Source: Anthropogastromicrobium aceti
GTDB lineage: Bacteria; Bacillota; Clostridia; Lachnospirales; Lachnospiraceae
Assembly: GCF_025567095.1 (NCBI RefSeq)
Contig: NZ_JAOQJH010000001.1
Strand: one strand, 5' to 3'
Length of the DNA stretch: 64,000 nucleotides
Below, piece by piece: positions 18,008 through 27,209 of this stretch. Both the position numbers and the translations under genes were made by a program. The notes beneath the pieces are model-generated. The model worked only from the letters and a program-made list of their open reading frames with translations, was not told where the DNA came from and searched no databases. The first letter of the stretch is position 1, and each line of letters begins with the position of its first letter.

Positions 18008-19573
18008 TCAGATATCCTTAAAATCTGTTAAAGAAAAATCATCATCGTCATCATCTGAATAAATATCTTCTGGAGTTGTGCTCTCTACTTCGATGAAATC
18101 ATCTTCAATCGGTGAGCTTTCTGCTGCATGAAGACTATTTAACTGCTCGCTGATCTTATCAATATCAGCTGCTGCAACGTTTGACTGTGTTGAAGATGTG
18201 CTCTGTGTTACATCATCAAGATCATTTAACTCTGCAGGAGCCTTATCAAAAATCTTAGTCTCGCCAGATGGACGGGAATCAGCTGGTCTAGTCGGACGCT
18301 GCGGTCTTTGCTGTGCATTTGTCGGTCTAGCCGGACGCTGTGCTCTTGGAGCAGCTGTCTCTGGTCTTCTAGCCGGTCTTGCCTGGCTTGAAGGCTGCTG
18401 TCTTACAGGTCTTGCCCCCTGTGTACGCTCAGAACTTTCTTCTCTTGATACACGTGTAACCTTAGATGTAGTTGTACTCTGCTCGAAACCTCTGTCAGAA
18501 TTTCTTGGCACACGACGTACACTGGAAGTACCTTCCTCACGGCCTTCTGTCATTCTTGTATCACCCATATTCTCGCTGCGTACTCTTCTTGTAGATGGCT
18601 GGCTTGATCTTGGTCTTGCCTGCTGTGCACGTGTCTTAGCTGCGTTCTCAAGCTCAGTAACCTTCTTATTTGCTTTCTTAAGCTTAGAGGACTTTGAGAT
18701 CATACGGATAAAGAAAATCAGCATCAGTAATGTCACAGCTCCCAATGCTGCAACACCGATCATACCATACTTCTCTACCTTTTCCTTCAGATTGTTATAA
18801 TTTTGCTGCTGCAGATTTGCAGAATTATTTAATTTCTCAATCTCATCACTATTCTGGGAAGACATGGAATTATAGTCTTCCTGTAAGCTTGAAAGCTCTG
18901 CACTTAAGCTGTCTGCTGATGCCTGCAGATCAGTATCAGGATCAGCTACATAGCGAAGGCAGGAACCATTTGATCCATCAAAACGATAAAAGCCCTGATT
19001 TCCATCAGAATCCTGTGCATAAATCAGATACATATTTTCGTCACCAGCTGCTGATTTAAACCATGCTGGAACAACGCGGCCGCTGACATTAATATCTACA
19101 CGCTCATATCCGCTTGGAACAGTTACATCATCATTAGGAAGAACAATTGCATAAGAAGTTGTTACAGATGTAAATGCTACATATGGGATAGCCTTATCCG
19201 TCTCCTCATTGTATACATACCATACAACGCTTGAATCATCCTGTACAACTGGCAGCAGATAAAGTCCTGTTGCTGTCTTAGCAGCGTTGCATACATTTCC
19301 ATGATAAGTATACGTAATTTGCTCAGAGTCTGCCGGAAGTGTTACTCCGTCAAGTGACTGTGCAATATTTAATTCCTGTGTCGTATTATCTGTTATTTCC
19401 TGAGATTCTTCCTGACTCTCAGCGTTTGAATCCTGTTCTTCTGCGTTTGTCTCACCATCAGTCTCAGCTGATGCTTCAACTGACTCGGTTGCGACTTCGT
19501 CTGCGAAAACCGTTGCTGCAGGAACAGCTACGGTCATGCATGCTGCCATAAACAGCCCTGCAAAACGTCTCAT
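18008..19573 (-). CDS. Secreted, single-pass membrane protein with R/P/Q-rich cytoplasmic tail; function unknown
   Basis: Not recognised. The ATG at 19573 has GGAGG 8 bases upstream and gives 521 residues. A signal peptide ends near TVFA (residue 24). A Glu/Thr/Ser-rich linker follows, then an extracellular beta-type region (about 65-210) and a coiled coil rich in Ser, Asn and Gln (about 220-265). One membrane helix (VAALGAVTLLMLIFFIRMI, about 270-290) is followed by a basic KxxKL segment, an Arg/Pro/Gln low-complexity region (about 370-430, repeats of RPxRPxxxQQRP) and a very acidic end with six Asp in a row. The layout suggests an outside sensor or anchor linked to a charged intracellular tail. 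It has its own strong terminator. Confidence 0.85.
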   Translation of the reverse strand: MRRFAGLFMAACMTVAVPAATVFADEVATESVEASAETDGETNAEEQDSNAESQEESQEITDNTTQELNIAQSLDGVTLPADSEQITYTYHGNVCNAAKTATGLYLLPVVQDDSSVVWYVYNEETDKAIPYVAFTSVTTSYAIVLPNDDVTVPSGYERVDINVSGRVVPAWFKSAAGDENMYLIYAQDSDGNQGFYRFDGSNGSCLRYVADPDTDLQASADSLSAELSSLQEDYNSMSSQNSDEIEKLNNSANLQQQNYNNLKEKVEKYGMIGVAALGAVTLLMLIFFIRMISKSSKLKKANKKVTELENAAKTRAQQARPRSSQPSTRRVRSENMGDTRMTEGREEGTSSVRRVPRNSDRGFEQSTTTSKVTRVSREESSERTQGARPVRQQPSSQARPARRPETAAPRAQRPARPTNAQQRPQRPTRPADSRPSGETKIFDKAPAELNDLDDVTQSTSSTQSNVAAADIDKISEQLNSLHAAESSPIEDDFIEVESTTPEDIYSDDDDDDFSLTDFKDI

Positions 19574-19720
19574 GTTTTCATCCTCCAAATTATCTGTTCT
19601 TTTTTTTTGTTGCTTTGTTTTATCAACATTTACCGTACTTGTCTATACTAAAGCACAAAATGTGTTCTGTCAATAGATTTGCTTGAATTGTTAAGATAAT
19701 TGCAAGAAACCAGAATTAAA

Positions 19721-19749
19721 AAGAACCCCTCAAAGAGGAGTTCTTTTTT
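19721..19749 (-). terminator. Terminator after purD
   Basis: Minus strand stem AAGAACTCCTC / GAGGGGTTCTT with a TTTG-type loop followed by TTTTT. It is the first clear terminator downstream of pyrC and ends the 9.7-kb pyr-pur run. Confidence 0.85.
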
Positions 19750-19752
19750 GTA

Positions 19753-21024
19753 TTATGCCTCATCAATGGCCTTTCCGATATCATGTCTCATATACTTATT
19801 GTCAAATGAGATCCACTCGGTTGCCTGATAAGCTTTTGAACGCGCTTCCTTTAGATCTTTTCCTGTTGCTGTCACACCAAGAACTCGTCCTCCGTTTGTC
19901 ACAAATGTATCGCCCTGCTTCTTTGTTCCAGCATGGAATACAAAGTAATCATCTTTGCCATCAAAAGCTTCAAGACCGGAAATTGGAAGACCCTTTTCGT
20001 AGTGAACTGGATAGCCGTCAGATGCCAAAACAACACATACAGCTGCATTATCCTCAAACTGAAGATCAATTTTGTCAAGTGTCTGATCAATGCAGGCTTC
20101 GAACAGATCCACAATATCATTCTTCATACGTGGAAGAACAACTTGTGTCTCTGGATCTCCGAAACGCGCATTATACTCAAGCACCTTTGGTCCTTCTTTG
20201 GTCAACATAAGTCCAAAGAAAATGATACCCTGGAAGGTACGTCCTTCAGAACGCATTGCATCAACCGTTGGCTGATAGATATGCTCTCTGCAGTATGCAT
20301 CAACTTCTTTTGTATAAAATGGACTTGGTGAGAAGGTTCCCATACCACCTGTGTTTAAGCCCTGATCGCCGTCTTTTGCGCGCTTGTGATCCTGTGCGCT
20401 TGTCATTACCCGATAGGTATTTCCATCTACAAAGGTAAGAACAGAAACTTCTCTTCCTGTCATAAATTCTTCAACAACAATAGTATCACCGGCAGCACCA
20501 AACTGCTTGTCAAGCATCAGTGTCTTTACACCTTCCATGGCTTCTTCTCTTGTATTGCAGATTAAAACGCCCTTTCCAAGTGCAAGTCCATCAGCCTTTA
20601 ATACGATTGGCATTTTCGCAGTTTTTAAATATTCGATTGCATCCTCTGGAGAATGGAAATTCTCATATGCGGCAGTTGGAATACCATACTTTTTCATGAG
20701 ATCCTTGGAAAAAGCCTTGGAACCCTCCAAAATTGCTGCATTCTTGCGAGGTCCAAATACACGCAGGCCTCTCGCCTCAAATACATCAACAATGCCGCCT
20801 ACAAGCGGATCATCCATACCTACAACTGTAAGATCAATGCCGTTTTCCTGTGCAAAATCAGCCAGCTTGTCAAATTCCATGGCAGAAATCGGAACACACT
20901 CAGCGATCTGTCCAATTCCGGCATTTCCTGGTGCACAATATAACTTCGTTACCTTTGGGCTTTTACTTAGCTTCCATGCAATGGCATGCTCTCTTCCGCC
21001 ACTTCCTATAATCAGTACCTTCAT
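19753..21024 (-). CDS. purD: Phosphoribosylamine-glycine ligase (GAR synthetase)
   Basis: Second step of purine synthesis; ATP-grasp enzyme joining phosphoribosylamine and glycine. The 423 residues start MKVLIIGSGGREHAIAWKL, the family hallmark. The ATP-grasp region shows PIVLKADGLALGKGV, EEFMTGREVSVL, DHKRAKDGDQGLNTGGMG and the metal-binding EYNARFGDPETQVVLPRM. It follows purN by 29 bases and is the last gene before the terminator. Confidence 0.98.
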   Translation of the reverse strand: MKVLIIGSGGREHAIAWKLSKSPKVTKLYCAPGNAGIGQIAECVPISAMEFDKLADFAQENGIDLTVVGMDDPLVGGIVDVFEARGLRVFGPRKNAAILEGSKAFSKDLMKKYGIPTAAYENFHSPEDAIEYLKTAKMPIVLKADGLALGKGVLICNTREEAMEGVKTLMLDKQFGAAGDTIVVEEFMTGREVSVLTFVDGNTYRVMTSAQDHKRAKDGDQGLNTGGMGTFSPSPFYTKEVDAYCREHIYQPTVDAMRSEGRTFQGIIFFGLMLTKEGPKVLEYNARFGDPETQVVLPRMKNDIVDLFEACIDQTLDKIDLQFEDNAAVCVVLASDGYPVHYEKGLPISGLEAFDGKDDYFVFHAGTKKQGDTFVTNGGRVLGVTATGKDLKEARSKAYQATEWISFDNKYMRHDIGKAIDEA

Positions 21025-21053
21025 ATTGCCTGCAACCTTCCTTCACTTTTTAT

Positions 21054-21686
21054 TTACTCTTTGATATGGGCAATTCCATTTTCAACCGATATTTTTCCAT
21101 TTGCAATCAAATCAATTGCCTTTGGCAAAATAACCCACTCTGCCTGTTCCATAACACGGCGCTGCAAAACTTCTGGTGTATCGCCTTCTTCAATCATTAC
21201 TGCCTTTTGCAAAATGATTGGTCCATTATCAAGTACCTCATCCACAAAATGAACTGTAGCACCTGTCACTTTCACACCGCGCTTTAGTGCCTTTTCGTGT
21301 ACTGTCAGGCCATAATAACCCTTTCCGCAAAAGGACGGGATTAAGGATGGATGAATATTGATAATCCGGTTGTGATATTTTTCAATCAGCTTTGGCGGGA
21401 TATACATAAGACAGCCTGCAAGTACGATCAAATCAACTTTGCTTTCTTCAATCACCTCAAGCACGGCATCGTTAAATGCCTCTCTGTTTTCAAACTGTTT
21501 TGGAGACAGCGCTTTGGCAGGAATCCCTGCCATTTTTGCACGCTCCAATGCATATGCCTTACGGTTGTTTGAAAAAACGAGTGCGATCTCGGTGTTTGTG
21601 ATTTCGCCAGACGCGATCTTGTCAATTATAGCCTGCAGATTGGTGCCTCCACCGCTGACTAACACTGCGATCTTTAACTTACTCAT
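21054..21686 (-). CDS. purN: Phosphoribosylglycinamide formyltransferase
   Basis: Transfers formyl from 10-formyl-THF to GAR. The 210 residues begin KIAVLVSGGGTNLQAIID and contain NIHPSLIPSFCGKGYYG with the catalytic His and the conserved loop, TVHFVDEVLDNGPIILQ with the catalytic Asp, and an N-terminal FSNNRKAYALERA. The start overlaps the purM stop by four bases (ATGA), so translation is coupled. Confidence 0.98.
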   Translation of the reverse strand: MSKLKIAVLVSGGGTNLQAIIDKIASGEITNTEIALVFSNNRKAYALERAKMAGIPAKALSPKQFENREAFNDAVLEVIEESKVDLIVLAGCLMYIPPKLIEKYHNRIINIHPSLIPSFCGKGYYGLTVHEKALKRGVKVTGATVHFVDEVLDNGPIILQKAVMIEEGDTPEVLQRRVMEQAEWVILPKAIDLIANGKISVENGIAHIKE

Positions 21687-22708
21687 TTTAAGATAACACC
21701 CTTCTCTCCAGCTTCAATGCTTCCAACACGGTATGCCTTCTCACCAGCTGCCTCGATAGCTGCGATGGCTGCATCTGCCTGTGCCGGATCCACTGCGATA
21801 ACAAGTCCCAGACCCATGTTGTAGGTGTTGTACATCATCTGCTCATCAACGTTTCCCTTCTTTGCCATTAAAGTGAAGATTGGCGGAATCGGGTAGCTGT
21901 TCTTCTCGATTACAGCAACGGTGTCATCCTTGAGCATACGCGGGATATTCTCGTAGAAACCGCCTCCAGTAATATGGCTGCATGCCTTTACCTTTACGCC
22001 AGCATCCTTCATACTCTTCATTGCCTTTACATAGATGCGGGTAGGTGTGAGCAGTGCCTCACCAAGAGTCTTTCCTAATTCATCATAGTAGGTATCAAGA
22101 CTTTCCTTTGTCATCTCAAAAATCTTACGAACAAGAGAGAATCCATTTGAATGAACACCACTGGAAGCAACGCCAATTAAAACATCGCCTGCCTTAAGAT
22201 CCTGTCCAGTGATCATATCCTTTTCATCAACAATACCAACTGCAAAGCCAGCCAGATCATACTCTTCCTCTGGCATCAGACCTGGATGCTCAGCAGTCTC
22301 ACCGCCGATCAATGCTGCATCAGACTGTAAACAGCCCTCAGCTACACCCTTTACGATATCTGCAATTTTTTCCGGATAATTCTTTCCACATGCGATATAG
22401 TCAAGGAAAAACAGCGGCTCACCGCCAGCACATGCAATATCATTTACACACATTGCCACGCAGTCAATACCGATCGTGTCATGTTTGTCCATTAAGAAAG
22501 CAAGCTTTAACTTAGTTCCAACACCATCTGTTCCAGAAACAAGAGTTGGCTTTTCCATCTGCTTGAAACGCTCCATAGAAAATGCTCCTGAAAATCCGCC
22601 AAGTCCGGTTAATACCTCTGGTCTAAGTGTTTTCTTAACGTGCTCCTTCATCAGTTCAACTGACTTGTAACCTGCCTCAATGTCAACTCCAGCGTGCTTG
22701 TAATCCAT
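21683..22708 (-). CDS. purM: Phosphoribosylformylglycinamidine cyclo-ligase (AIR synthetase)
   Basis: Closes the imidazole ring, using ATP on FGAM. The 341 residues begin MDYKHAGVDIEAGYKSV and include GGFSGAF, TDGVGTKLKLAF, GIDCVAMCVNDIACAGGEPLF and GGGFYENIPRML. AAGGAG lies 6 bases before ATG and just after a small hairpin (GCTGC AAAAA GCAGC) in the 95-base gap from purE, the largest gap in this run. It overlaps purN by 4 bases. Confidence 0.98.
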   Translation of the reverse strand: MDYKHAGVDIEAGYKSVELMKEHVKKTLRPEVLTGLGGFSGAFSMERFKQMEKPTLVSGTDGVGTKLKLAFLMDKHDTIGIDCVAMCVNDIACAGGEPLFFLDYIACGKNYPEKIADIVKGVAEGCLQSDAALIGGETAEHPGLMPEEEYDLAGFAVGIVDEKDMITGQDLKAGDVLIGVASSGVHSNGFSLVRKIFEMTKESLDTYYDELGKTLGEALLTPTRIYVKAMKSMKDAGVKVKACSHITGGGFYENIPRMLKDDTVAVIEKNSYPIPPIFTLMAKKGNVDEQMMYNTYNMGLGLVIAVDPAQADAAIAAIEAAGEKAYRVGSIEAGEKGVILK

Positions 22709-22804
22709 GTTGATCTCCTTCTGCTGCTTTTTGCAGCACTTATGTAGTAGTGATGTGGTATACGTGTTTTGTGATTTTTAATTTGTGCGAGTCATTTTTA
22801 ATAA

Positions 22805-23329
22805 TTATTTTGACTGCATCTGCTTTAAATACTCGCTGTAACCGATGCTTTCCAGCTTTGCAGCCTTTTTCTCAACGGTTTCCTTCATATTTGTAGCGTA
22901 AGCCTCAAGGCGGTCTGCCAGTGCTTCATCATTTGTAGCAATGATTTTTGCTGCAAGAATACCTGCATTTAAAGCACCGTTAATGGCAACAGTGGCAACC
23001 GGGATTCCCGGAGGCATCTGGCAGATAGAGAAGAGTGCATCCATGCCGTCAAGTGCTTTTGCCTGAATCGGAACGCCAATTACAGGAACGGTTGTCATAG
23101 CGGCAACCATGCCTGGAACATGAGCTGCTCCGCCGGCTCCTGCAATGATTGCTTTTAAACCTCTTTTTCTTGCCTGTCTTGCATATTCATACATTCTGTC
23201 CGGAGTCCGGTGTGCAGAGATGATGCTAAACTCATACGGGATCTCCAGTTTGTCTAAAATCTCTGCTGTCTTACTCATGACACCAAGGTCAGAGTCACTG
23301 CCAATGATAATACCTACCAATGGTTCCAT
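22805..23329 (-). CDS. purE: N5-carboxyaminoimidazole ribonucleotide mutase
   Basis: Class I PurE; rearranges N5-CAIR to CAIR. The 174 residues contain the substrate loop GIIGSDSDLGVM, with the catalytic Ser and Asp, SAHRTPDRMYEYAR, GAGGAAHVPGMVAAMT and DALFSICQMPPGIPVATVAI. AGGAGG precedes the ATG. Class I PurE needs PurK, which is not in the window. It follows the unknown 244-residue gene by 58 bases with no obvious promoter between. Confidence 0.97.
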   Translation of the reverse strand: MEPLVGIIIGSDSDLGVMSKTAEILDKLEIPYEFSIISAHRTPDRMYEYARQARKRGLKAIIAGAGGAAHVPGMVAAMTTVPVIGVPIQAKALDGMDALFSICQMPPGIPVATVAINGALNAGILAAKIIATNDEALADRLEAYATNMKETVEKKAAKLESIGYSEYLKQMQSK

Positions 23330-23387
23330 TTTGATTCCTCCTAGTTGTTATTATGATGGTAATGCTATTTTGGTGTTGCTTAATCTA

Positions 23388-24122
23388 TCACTTAGCCATA
23401 AGGCGAAGCTGTGTAGTCATTTGCTCCCACTGTTTTTTTTGCCACAAAGTCAGCAGAAAGCCTTCATTTACAGGTGTATCAATAGATACCTGCTTTGGAA
23501 ACAGGTTTATATAGCAGTCAAAACAATTTGTGTTTTCAGGCTGAGAAAAGACTTTTTTTACTGACTGAAAAAAGCGCTCCTCAAAGCGTTTTCCCAGATA
23601 AAGTCCACAGTCCCACATATGCTGCTGCCATTGTTTTAGATTGTTGTCCTGTAATGTACTAATTAAAAAGGGACCGCCAAATGTAAGCGAAACATTATTA
23701 GAAAGCAGTACCGCATGCAGCTGTACAAATAGTTCACAGTAATCACTGTAAAACCAATACAGTGCATCACGTATCTGCTCAGGTCCGTCATGCTGCGCTG
23801 TCATCAAAAGAATCTGTGAAAGAAGCTCCCTGTTAACGCAGGTAAACTCGTCACGCAGCTGCTCATCAATCTGGCTGCCGTATGTTGTCAGCAGGCAGTT
23901 TGCAGCGTATAGCTGTGCATAAAGAAGACACAGATAAACACCGTTTTTATGTCCTAGTGTTTCGCGGCATACACGATAGCTTAAGTATGCGTGTGATTCT
24001 TCGCTGATTTTACAGCCAAGTGCCAGCTCACAGCAGGAATGGAAAAAATCATTCTGCTGCACAAGTTCATCTTCCAGCCTTTTTGTAACGAGTGCTAACC
24101 TTTCCTTTCTATTTGATGTCAT
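23388..24122 (-). CDS. Uncharacterised 244-residue protein in the pyr-pur run
   Basis: I do not recognise a family. The sequence is rich in Leu, Gln and Cys and predicted mostly helical, without a signal peptide or clear membrane helix. Aromatic clusters (SYRVCRETLGHKNGVYLC and DALYWFYSDYCELFVQ) suggest a compact all-helical fold. The start has AAAGGAAACTGTCT. It lies between the two small membrane proteins and purE on the same strand with gaps of 48 and 58 bases, so it is probably in the same transcript. Confidence 0.75.
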   Translation of the reverse strand: MTSNRKERLALVTKRLEDELVQQNDFFHSCCELALGCKISEESHAYLSYRVCRETLGHKNGVYLCLLYAQLYAANCLLTTYGSQIDEQLRDEFTCVNRELLSQILLMTAQHDGPEQIRDALYWFYSDYCELFVQLHAVLLSNNVSLTFGGPFLISTLQDNNLKQWQQHMWDCGLYLGKRFEERFFQSVKKVFSQPENTNCFDCYINLFPKQVSIDTPVNEGFLLTLWQKKQWEQMTTQLRLMAK

Positions 24123-24170
24123 AGACAGTTTCCTTTCAATTCAATTAAAATCATTTGAACGAATATGTAT

Positions 24171-24497
24171 TTACAATATCGTACAGATTATTATAATTCC
24201 TGCCGCAATCAAGAGGCTGCCGATTCCTCCGACCATGCAGCCTGCATGATTTTGCTCTTTTTTTAAGAGTCCCCAGATGGAAAGTCCGACACTGACAATC
24301 GCCAGAACAAAGGCTGCTACTCCTAGTATACCGACAATAAGTCCACCCTTTCCTTCTGCCAGATATGACAGATAAACGGCAGAAAAAAGAAGAATGATCT
24401 GGATGATTAAAAGTATACTTGAAGCAATTCCCTGCCAGGAAACTCTGCGCACACCGTATCGTGCGGCATTGCTGCGCTCAACTTTCTGTGCTTCCAT
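24171..24497 (-). CDS. Small three-helix membrane protein, unknown function
   Basis: 108 residues: a basic N-terminus (RSNAARYGVRRVSW) and then three hydrophobic segments at about 22-45, 52-74 and 85-106, separated by short charged loops (EGKG, KKEQNH). AAAGGGG precedes the ATG. Its neighbour at 24516 is a second, smaller membrane protein, so the pair may work together. No family identified with confidence. Confidence 0.75.
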   Translation of the reverse strand: MEAQKVERSNAARYGVRRVSWQGIASSILLIIQIILLFSAVYLSYLAEGKGGLIVGILGVAAFVLAIVSVGLSIWGLLKKEQNHAGCMVGGIGSLLIAAGIIIICTIL

Positions 24498-24515
24498 AAA
24501 AACCCCTTTGGCTTA

Positions 24516-24677
24516 TCAGAACAGGATATTCTTTCGTGCCCCTAAGAGACGGCCACCCTGAATCAATGCCAGGATACCGCCAGCCACACAGGCAAGTCCT
24601 GCTACTACTGCAATGATACCAGTAACAATACTGGAGATTCCTGCGGAATTAACCGTTTTATACAGCTTTTGTTCCAT
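24516..24677 (-). CDS. Very small membrane protein, unknown function
   Basis: 53 residues from the ATG at 24677: MEQKLYKTVNSAGISSIVTG and then one or two hydrophobic segments rich in Gly and Ala, ending with RLLGARKNILF. The start is uncertain: the ribosome site for this ATG is weak, and an in-frame TTG eight codons earlier follows a poor context. It lies 38 bases after pyrE and 18 before the 108-residue membrane protein. Confidence 0.6.
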   Translation of the reverse strand: MEQKLYKTVNSAGISSIVTGIIAVVAGLACVAGGILALIQGGRLLGARKNILF

Positions 24678-24715
24678 ATCATCACCCAAACCTTTCTTCA
24701 ATTTTTGCTTGATTT

Positions 24716-25390
24716 TTATTTTGCACCATACTGCTTATAATACTCATCAATTGCTGCCTTAATGGTATCATCAATAATGATCTTGCCCTTGTATGGCTTG
24801 TTGTAAAGATGTTCAATTACTTCCTGCATTGTAACAATCGCACGGATACGGATGCCAAACTTCTCCTCAAGCTCTGCAATAGCGCTCTTCTCGCCTGTTC
24901 CTCTCTCCATACGGTCAACAGAAACGCAAAGACCAGTTACGGTCACGTTGCCCTGTGCCTGAATGATCGGCATTGTCTCATTAATGGACTTGCCAGATGT
25001 AGTTACATCCTCGATCATCATAACACGGTCTCCATCGTTGATCGGACCGCCAAGCAAAATGCCGACATCGCCGTGATCCTTTACTTCTTTACGATTAGAG
25101 CAGTAGCGCACATCGGTATCGAACTCATCACTAAGAGCGATAGCAGTTGTTACAGACAGTGGAATTCCCTTATAAGCAGGTCCAAACAGCACATCAAAAT
25201 CACTGCCAAAGCTCTCATGAATTGCCTTTGCATAATACTCACCGAGCTTCTTTAACTGAGAACCTGTGCGGTAATAACCTGTGTTTACAAAAAATGGTGT
25301 CTTTCTGCCACTCTTAGTTACAAAGTCGCCAAACTTTAAAACCTGGCAGTCAATCATAAATTCAATAAATTCCTTCTTGTACTGTTCCAT
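24716..25390 (-). CDS. pyrE: Orotate phosphoribosyltransferase
   Basis: Joins orotate to PRPP giving OMP. The ATG at 25390 with AAGGAGA 9 bases upstream gives 224 residues; the longer frame adds an unrelated stretch. Motifs: SGRKTPFFVNTGYYRTG, the substrate region FGPAYKGIPLSV, CSNRKEVKDHGD with catalytic Lys, and the PRPP motif RVMMIEDVTTSGKSINE. It follows pyrD by 82 bases in the pyrC-F-K-D-E order. Confidence 0.97.
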   Translation of the reverse strand: MEQYKKEFIEFMIDCQVLKFGDFVTKSGRKTPFFVNTGYYRTGSQLKKLGEYYAKAIHESFGSDFDVLFGPAYKGIPLSVTTAIALSDEFDTDVRYCSNRKEVKDHGDVGILLGGPINDGDRVMMIEDVTTSGKSINETMPIIQAQGNVTVTGLCVSVDRMERGTGEKSAIAELEEKFGIRIRAIVTMQEVIEHLYNKPYKGKIIIDDTIKAAIDEYYKQYGAK

Positions 25391-25472
25391 ACCAGAAATC
25401 TCCTTTTTTGTTTGCGTTTTACGGCAAATGATTATATCATAGAATACCTTAATATTCAAGACTTTCCATCTT

Positions 25473-26414
25473 TTACTTTACAATTCCGATCAGATCGGTC
25501 AGACGGGCAACCTTTTTCTCGCGCATATATGCTTCAATTCCCTGCACAGTCTCTTCTGCTGCATATGGATTAAAGAAGTTTGCTGTTCCAATACTTACTG
25601 CGCTTGCACCTGCCAGAATAAATTCCAGTGCATCCTCTGCACAAGCAATACCTCCCATTCCGATTACAGGAATCGAAACTGCATTTGCTGCCTGGTAAAC
25701 CATACGCACAGCAATAGGTTTTATTGCCGGACCTGAAAGACCGCCTGTCTTATTTGCAAGTGCAAAGCACTGACGGTTAATATCGATCTTCATTCCTGTC
25801 AGAGTGTTAATAAGAGAAATTGCATCAGCACCGCCGGCCTCTGCTGCCTTTGCCATAACAGTAATATCTGTTACATTAGGGCTTAACTTCATAATTACAG
25901 GCTGCTTTGCCTTTGCTTTTACAGCCTTTGTGATTGCCTCGACTGCTTTTGGATCCTGTCCAAAAGCAATTCCGCCCTCTTTAACATTCGGGCAGGAAAT
26001 ATTAATCTCAAGCATATCAACAGGCTCATTTCCAAGGCGCTCCACTACCTCTAAATAATCTTCTGTACTTCTTCCGCACACATTTACGATGATCTTTGTA
26101 TCAAACTGCTTTAAATACGGAATATCGCGCTTGCAAAACAGATCTATACCAGGATTTTGAAGACCAATCGCATTGAGCATACCGCTATGTGTCTCTGCAA
26201 TTCTTGGTGTTGGATTGCCTGGCCACGGTACATTGGCTACACCCTTTGTCACAACAGCTCCTAATTTGTTTAAGTCAACAAACTCACTATATTCCGCACC
26301 AGAACCAAATGTGCCTGATGCAGTCATAACTGGATTTTTTAAGGTTACGCCTGCGATTGTAACACTTGTATCAAAAGCAGGTGCATTTTTTTCTGCAGTC
26401 ATATTCATACTCAC
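25473..26414 (-). CDS. pyrD: Dihydroorotate dehydrogenase B, catalytic subunit
   Basis: FMN subunit of the NAD-dependent class 1B enzyme. The 313 residues show LKNPVMTASGTFGSGAEY, EINISCPNVKEGG with the catalytic Cys typical of class 1, KLSPNVTDI, NTLTGM and GMGGIACAEDALEFILAGA. The GTG start at 26414 overlaps the pyrK stop (GTGA) with AGGAGG 7 bases upstream, so the two subunits are translationally coupled; an ATG two codons later is an alternative. Confidence 0.97.
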   Translation of the reverse strand: MSMNMTAEKNAPAFDTSVTIAGVTLKNPVMTASGTFGSGAEYSEFVDLNKLGAVVTKGVANVPWPGNPTPRIAETHSGMLNAIGLQNPGIDLFCKRDIPYLKQFDTKIIVNVCGRSTEDYLEVVERLGNEPVDMLEINISCPNVKEGGIAFGQDPKAVEAITKAVKAKAKQPVIMKLSPNVTDITVMAKAAEAGGADAISLINTLTGMKIDINRQCFALANKTGGLSGPAIKPIAVRMVYQAANAVSIPVIGMGGIACAEDALEFILAGASAVSIGTANFFNPYAAEETVQGIEAYMREKKVARLTDLIGIVK

Positions 26415-27181
26415 AGCTCTACCTCCTCTGCTTTAAATACAGGACCGTCCTTGCAGACTCTGGCGTTATGCACATTTGAATGACCATCCACATTTTTTGT
26501 CTGACATACACATGCAAGACAAGCTCCGATTCCACATGCCATACGCTCCTCAAGAGAAATATAACATGGAATCTTTTTTTGTGCAGCAAGCTCTTTAATT
26601 GCACGAAGCATTGGCTTTGGACCACAGGCAAAGATTATATCTGCATCAAGGTTATTTTCCTTTATTGCGTCAATTACAGTACCCTTTGTTCCGCTATTTC
26701 CATCCTCTGTTGCATTGTAAACGCTGCTGCTGGATGCGAACTCATCCTGTAAAAAAAGTTCGCTTCGATAGCCTAAAACGGCAGTCACATCACTTCCAGA
26801 TTCCTTAAGGCTTTTTGCCAGACCAAGCATTGGCGGAATACCGATTCCACCTCCGATTACCATTGGCTTTTTTCCAGTTTCCGAAAAGCCATTTCCAAGC
26901 GGTCCCATAATCTCGACAGCATCGCCTGCCTTATAGGCAGAAAACTCCTTTGTTCCTGCTCCGGCAATTCGATATACGATGCGCAAACGTCCATTTTCCT
27001 TATCAATTTCACACAGACTGATTGGTCTTGGAAGAAGCTTGTCTGCATCCTTTGTGTATAATGTTATAAACTGACCTGGAATCGCTTCTGCTGCGATGTC
27101 CGGTGTCTCAATCCACATGCTGTAAATATCGGTAGCGATACATTCCTGTGAGAGAACAACCGCACGTTCCTTCTTTTTCAT
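26411..27181 (-). CDS. pyrK: Dihydroorotate dehydrogenase B, electron transfer subunit
   Basis: FAD and 2Fe-2S subunit that passes electrons from PyrD to NAD+. The 256 residues have a ferredoxin-reductase-like N-terminus with LLPRPISLCEID for FAD binding, GGGIGIPPMLGLAKSL for NAD, and the C-terminal cluster cysteines in RMACGIGACLACVCQT and ARVCKDGPVF (Cys-x4-Cys-x2-Cys ... Cys). It overlaps pyrD by four bases. Confidence 0.97.
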   Translation of the reverse strand: MKKKERAVVLSQECIATDIYSMWIETPDIAAEAIPGQFITLYTKDADKLLPRPISLCEIDKENGRLRIVYRIAGAGTKEFSAYKAGDAVEIMGPLGNGFSETGKKPMVIGGGIGIPPMLGLAKSLKESGSDVTAVLGYRSELFLQDEFASSSSVYNATEDGNSGTKGTVIDAIKENNLDADIIFACGPKPMLRAIKELAAQKKIPCYISLEERMACGIGACLACVCQTKNVDGHSNVHNARVCKDGPVFKAEEVEL

Positions 27182-27209
27182 ACGTTATCAAAACCCTTTC
27201 TAATCAATT

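Noticed and set aside
19755..20210. 151-codon plus-strand frame opposite purD
   Set aside because: Lies wholly antisense to a well-supported enzyme gene and has no protein-like pattern.
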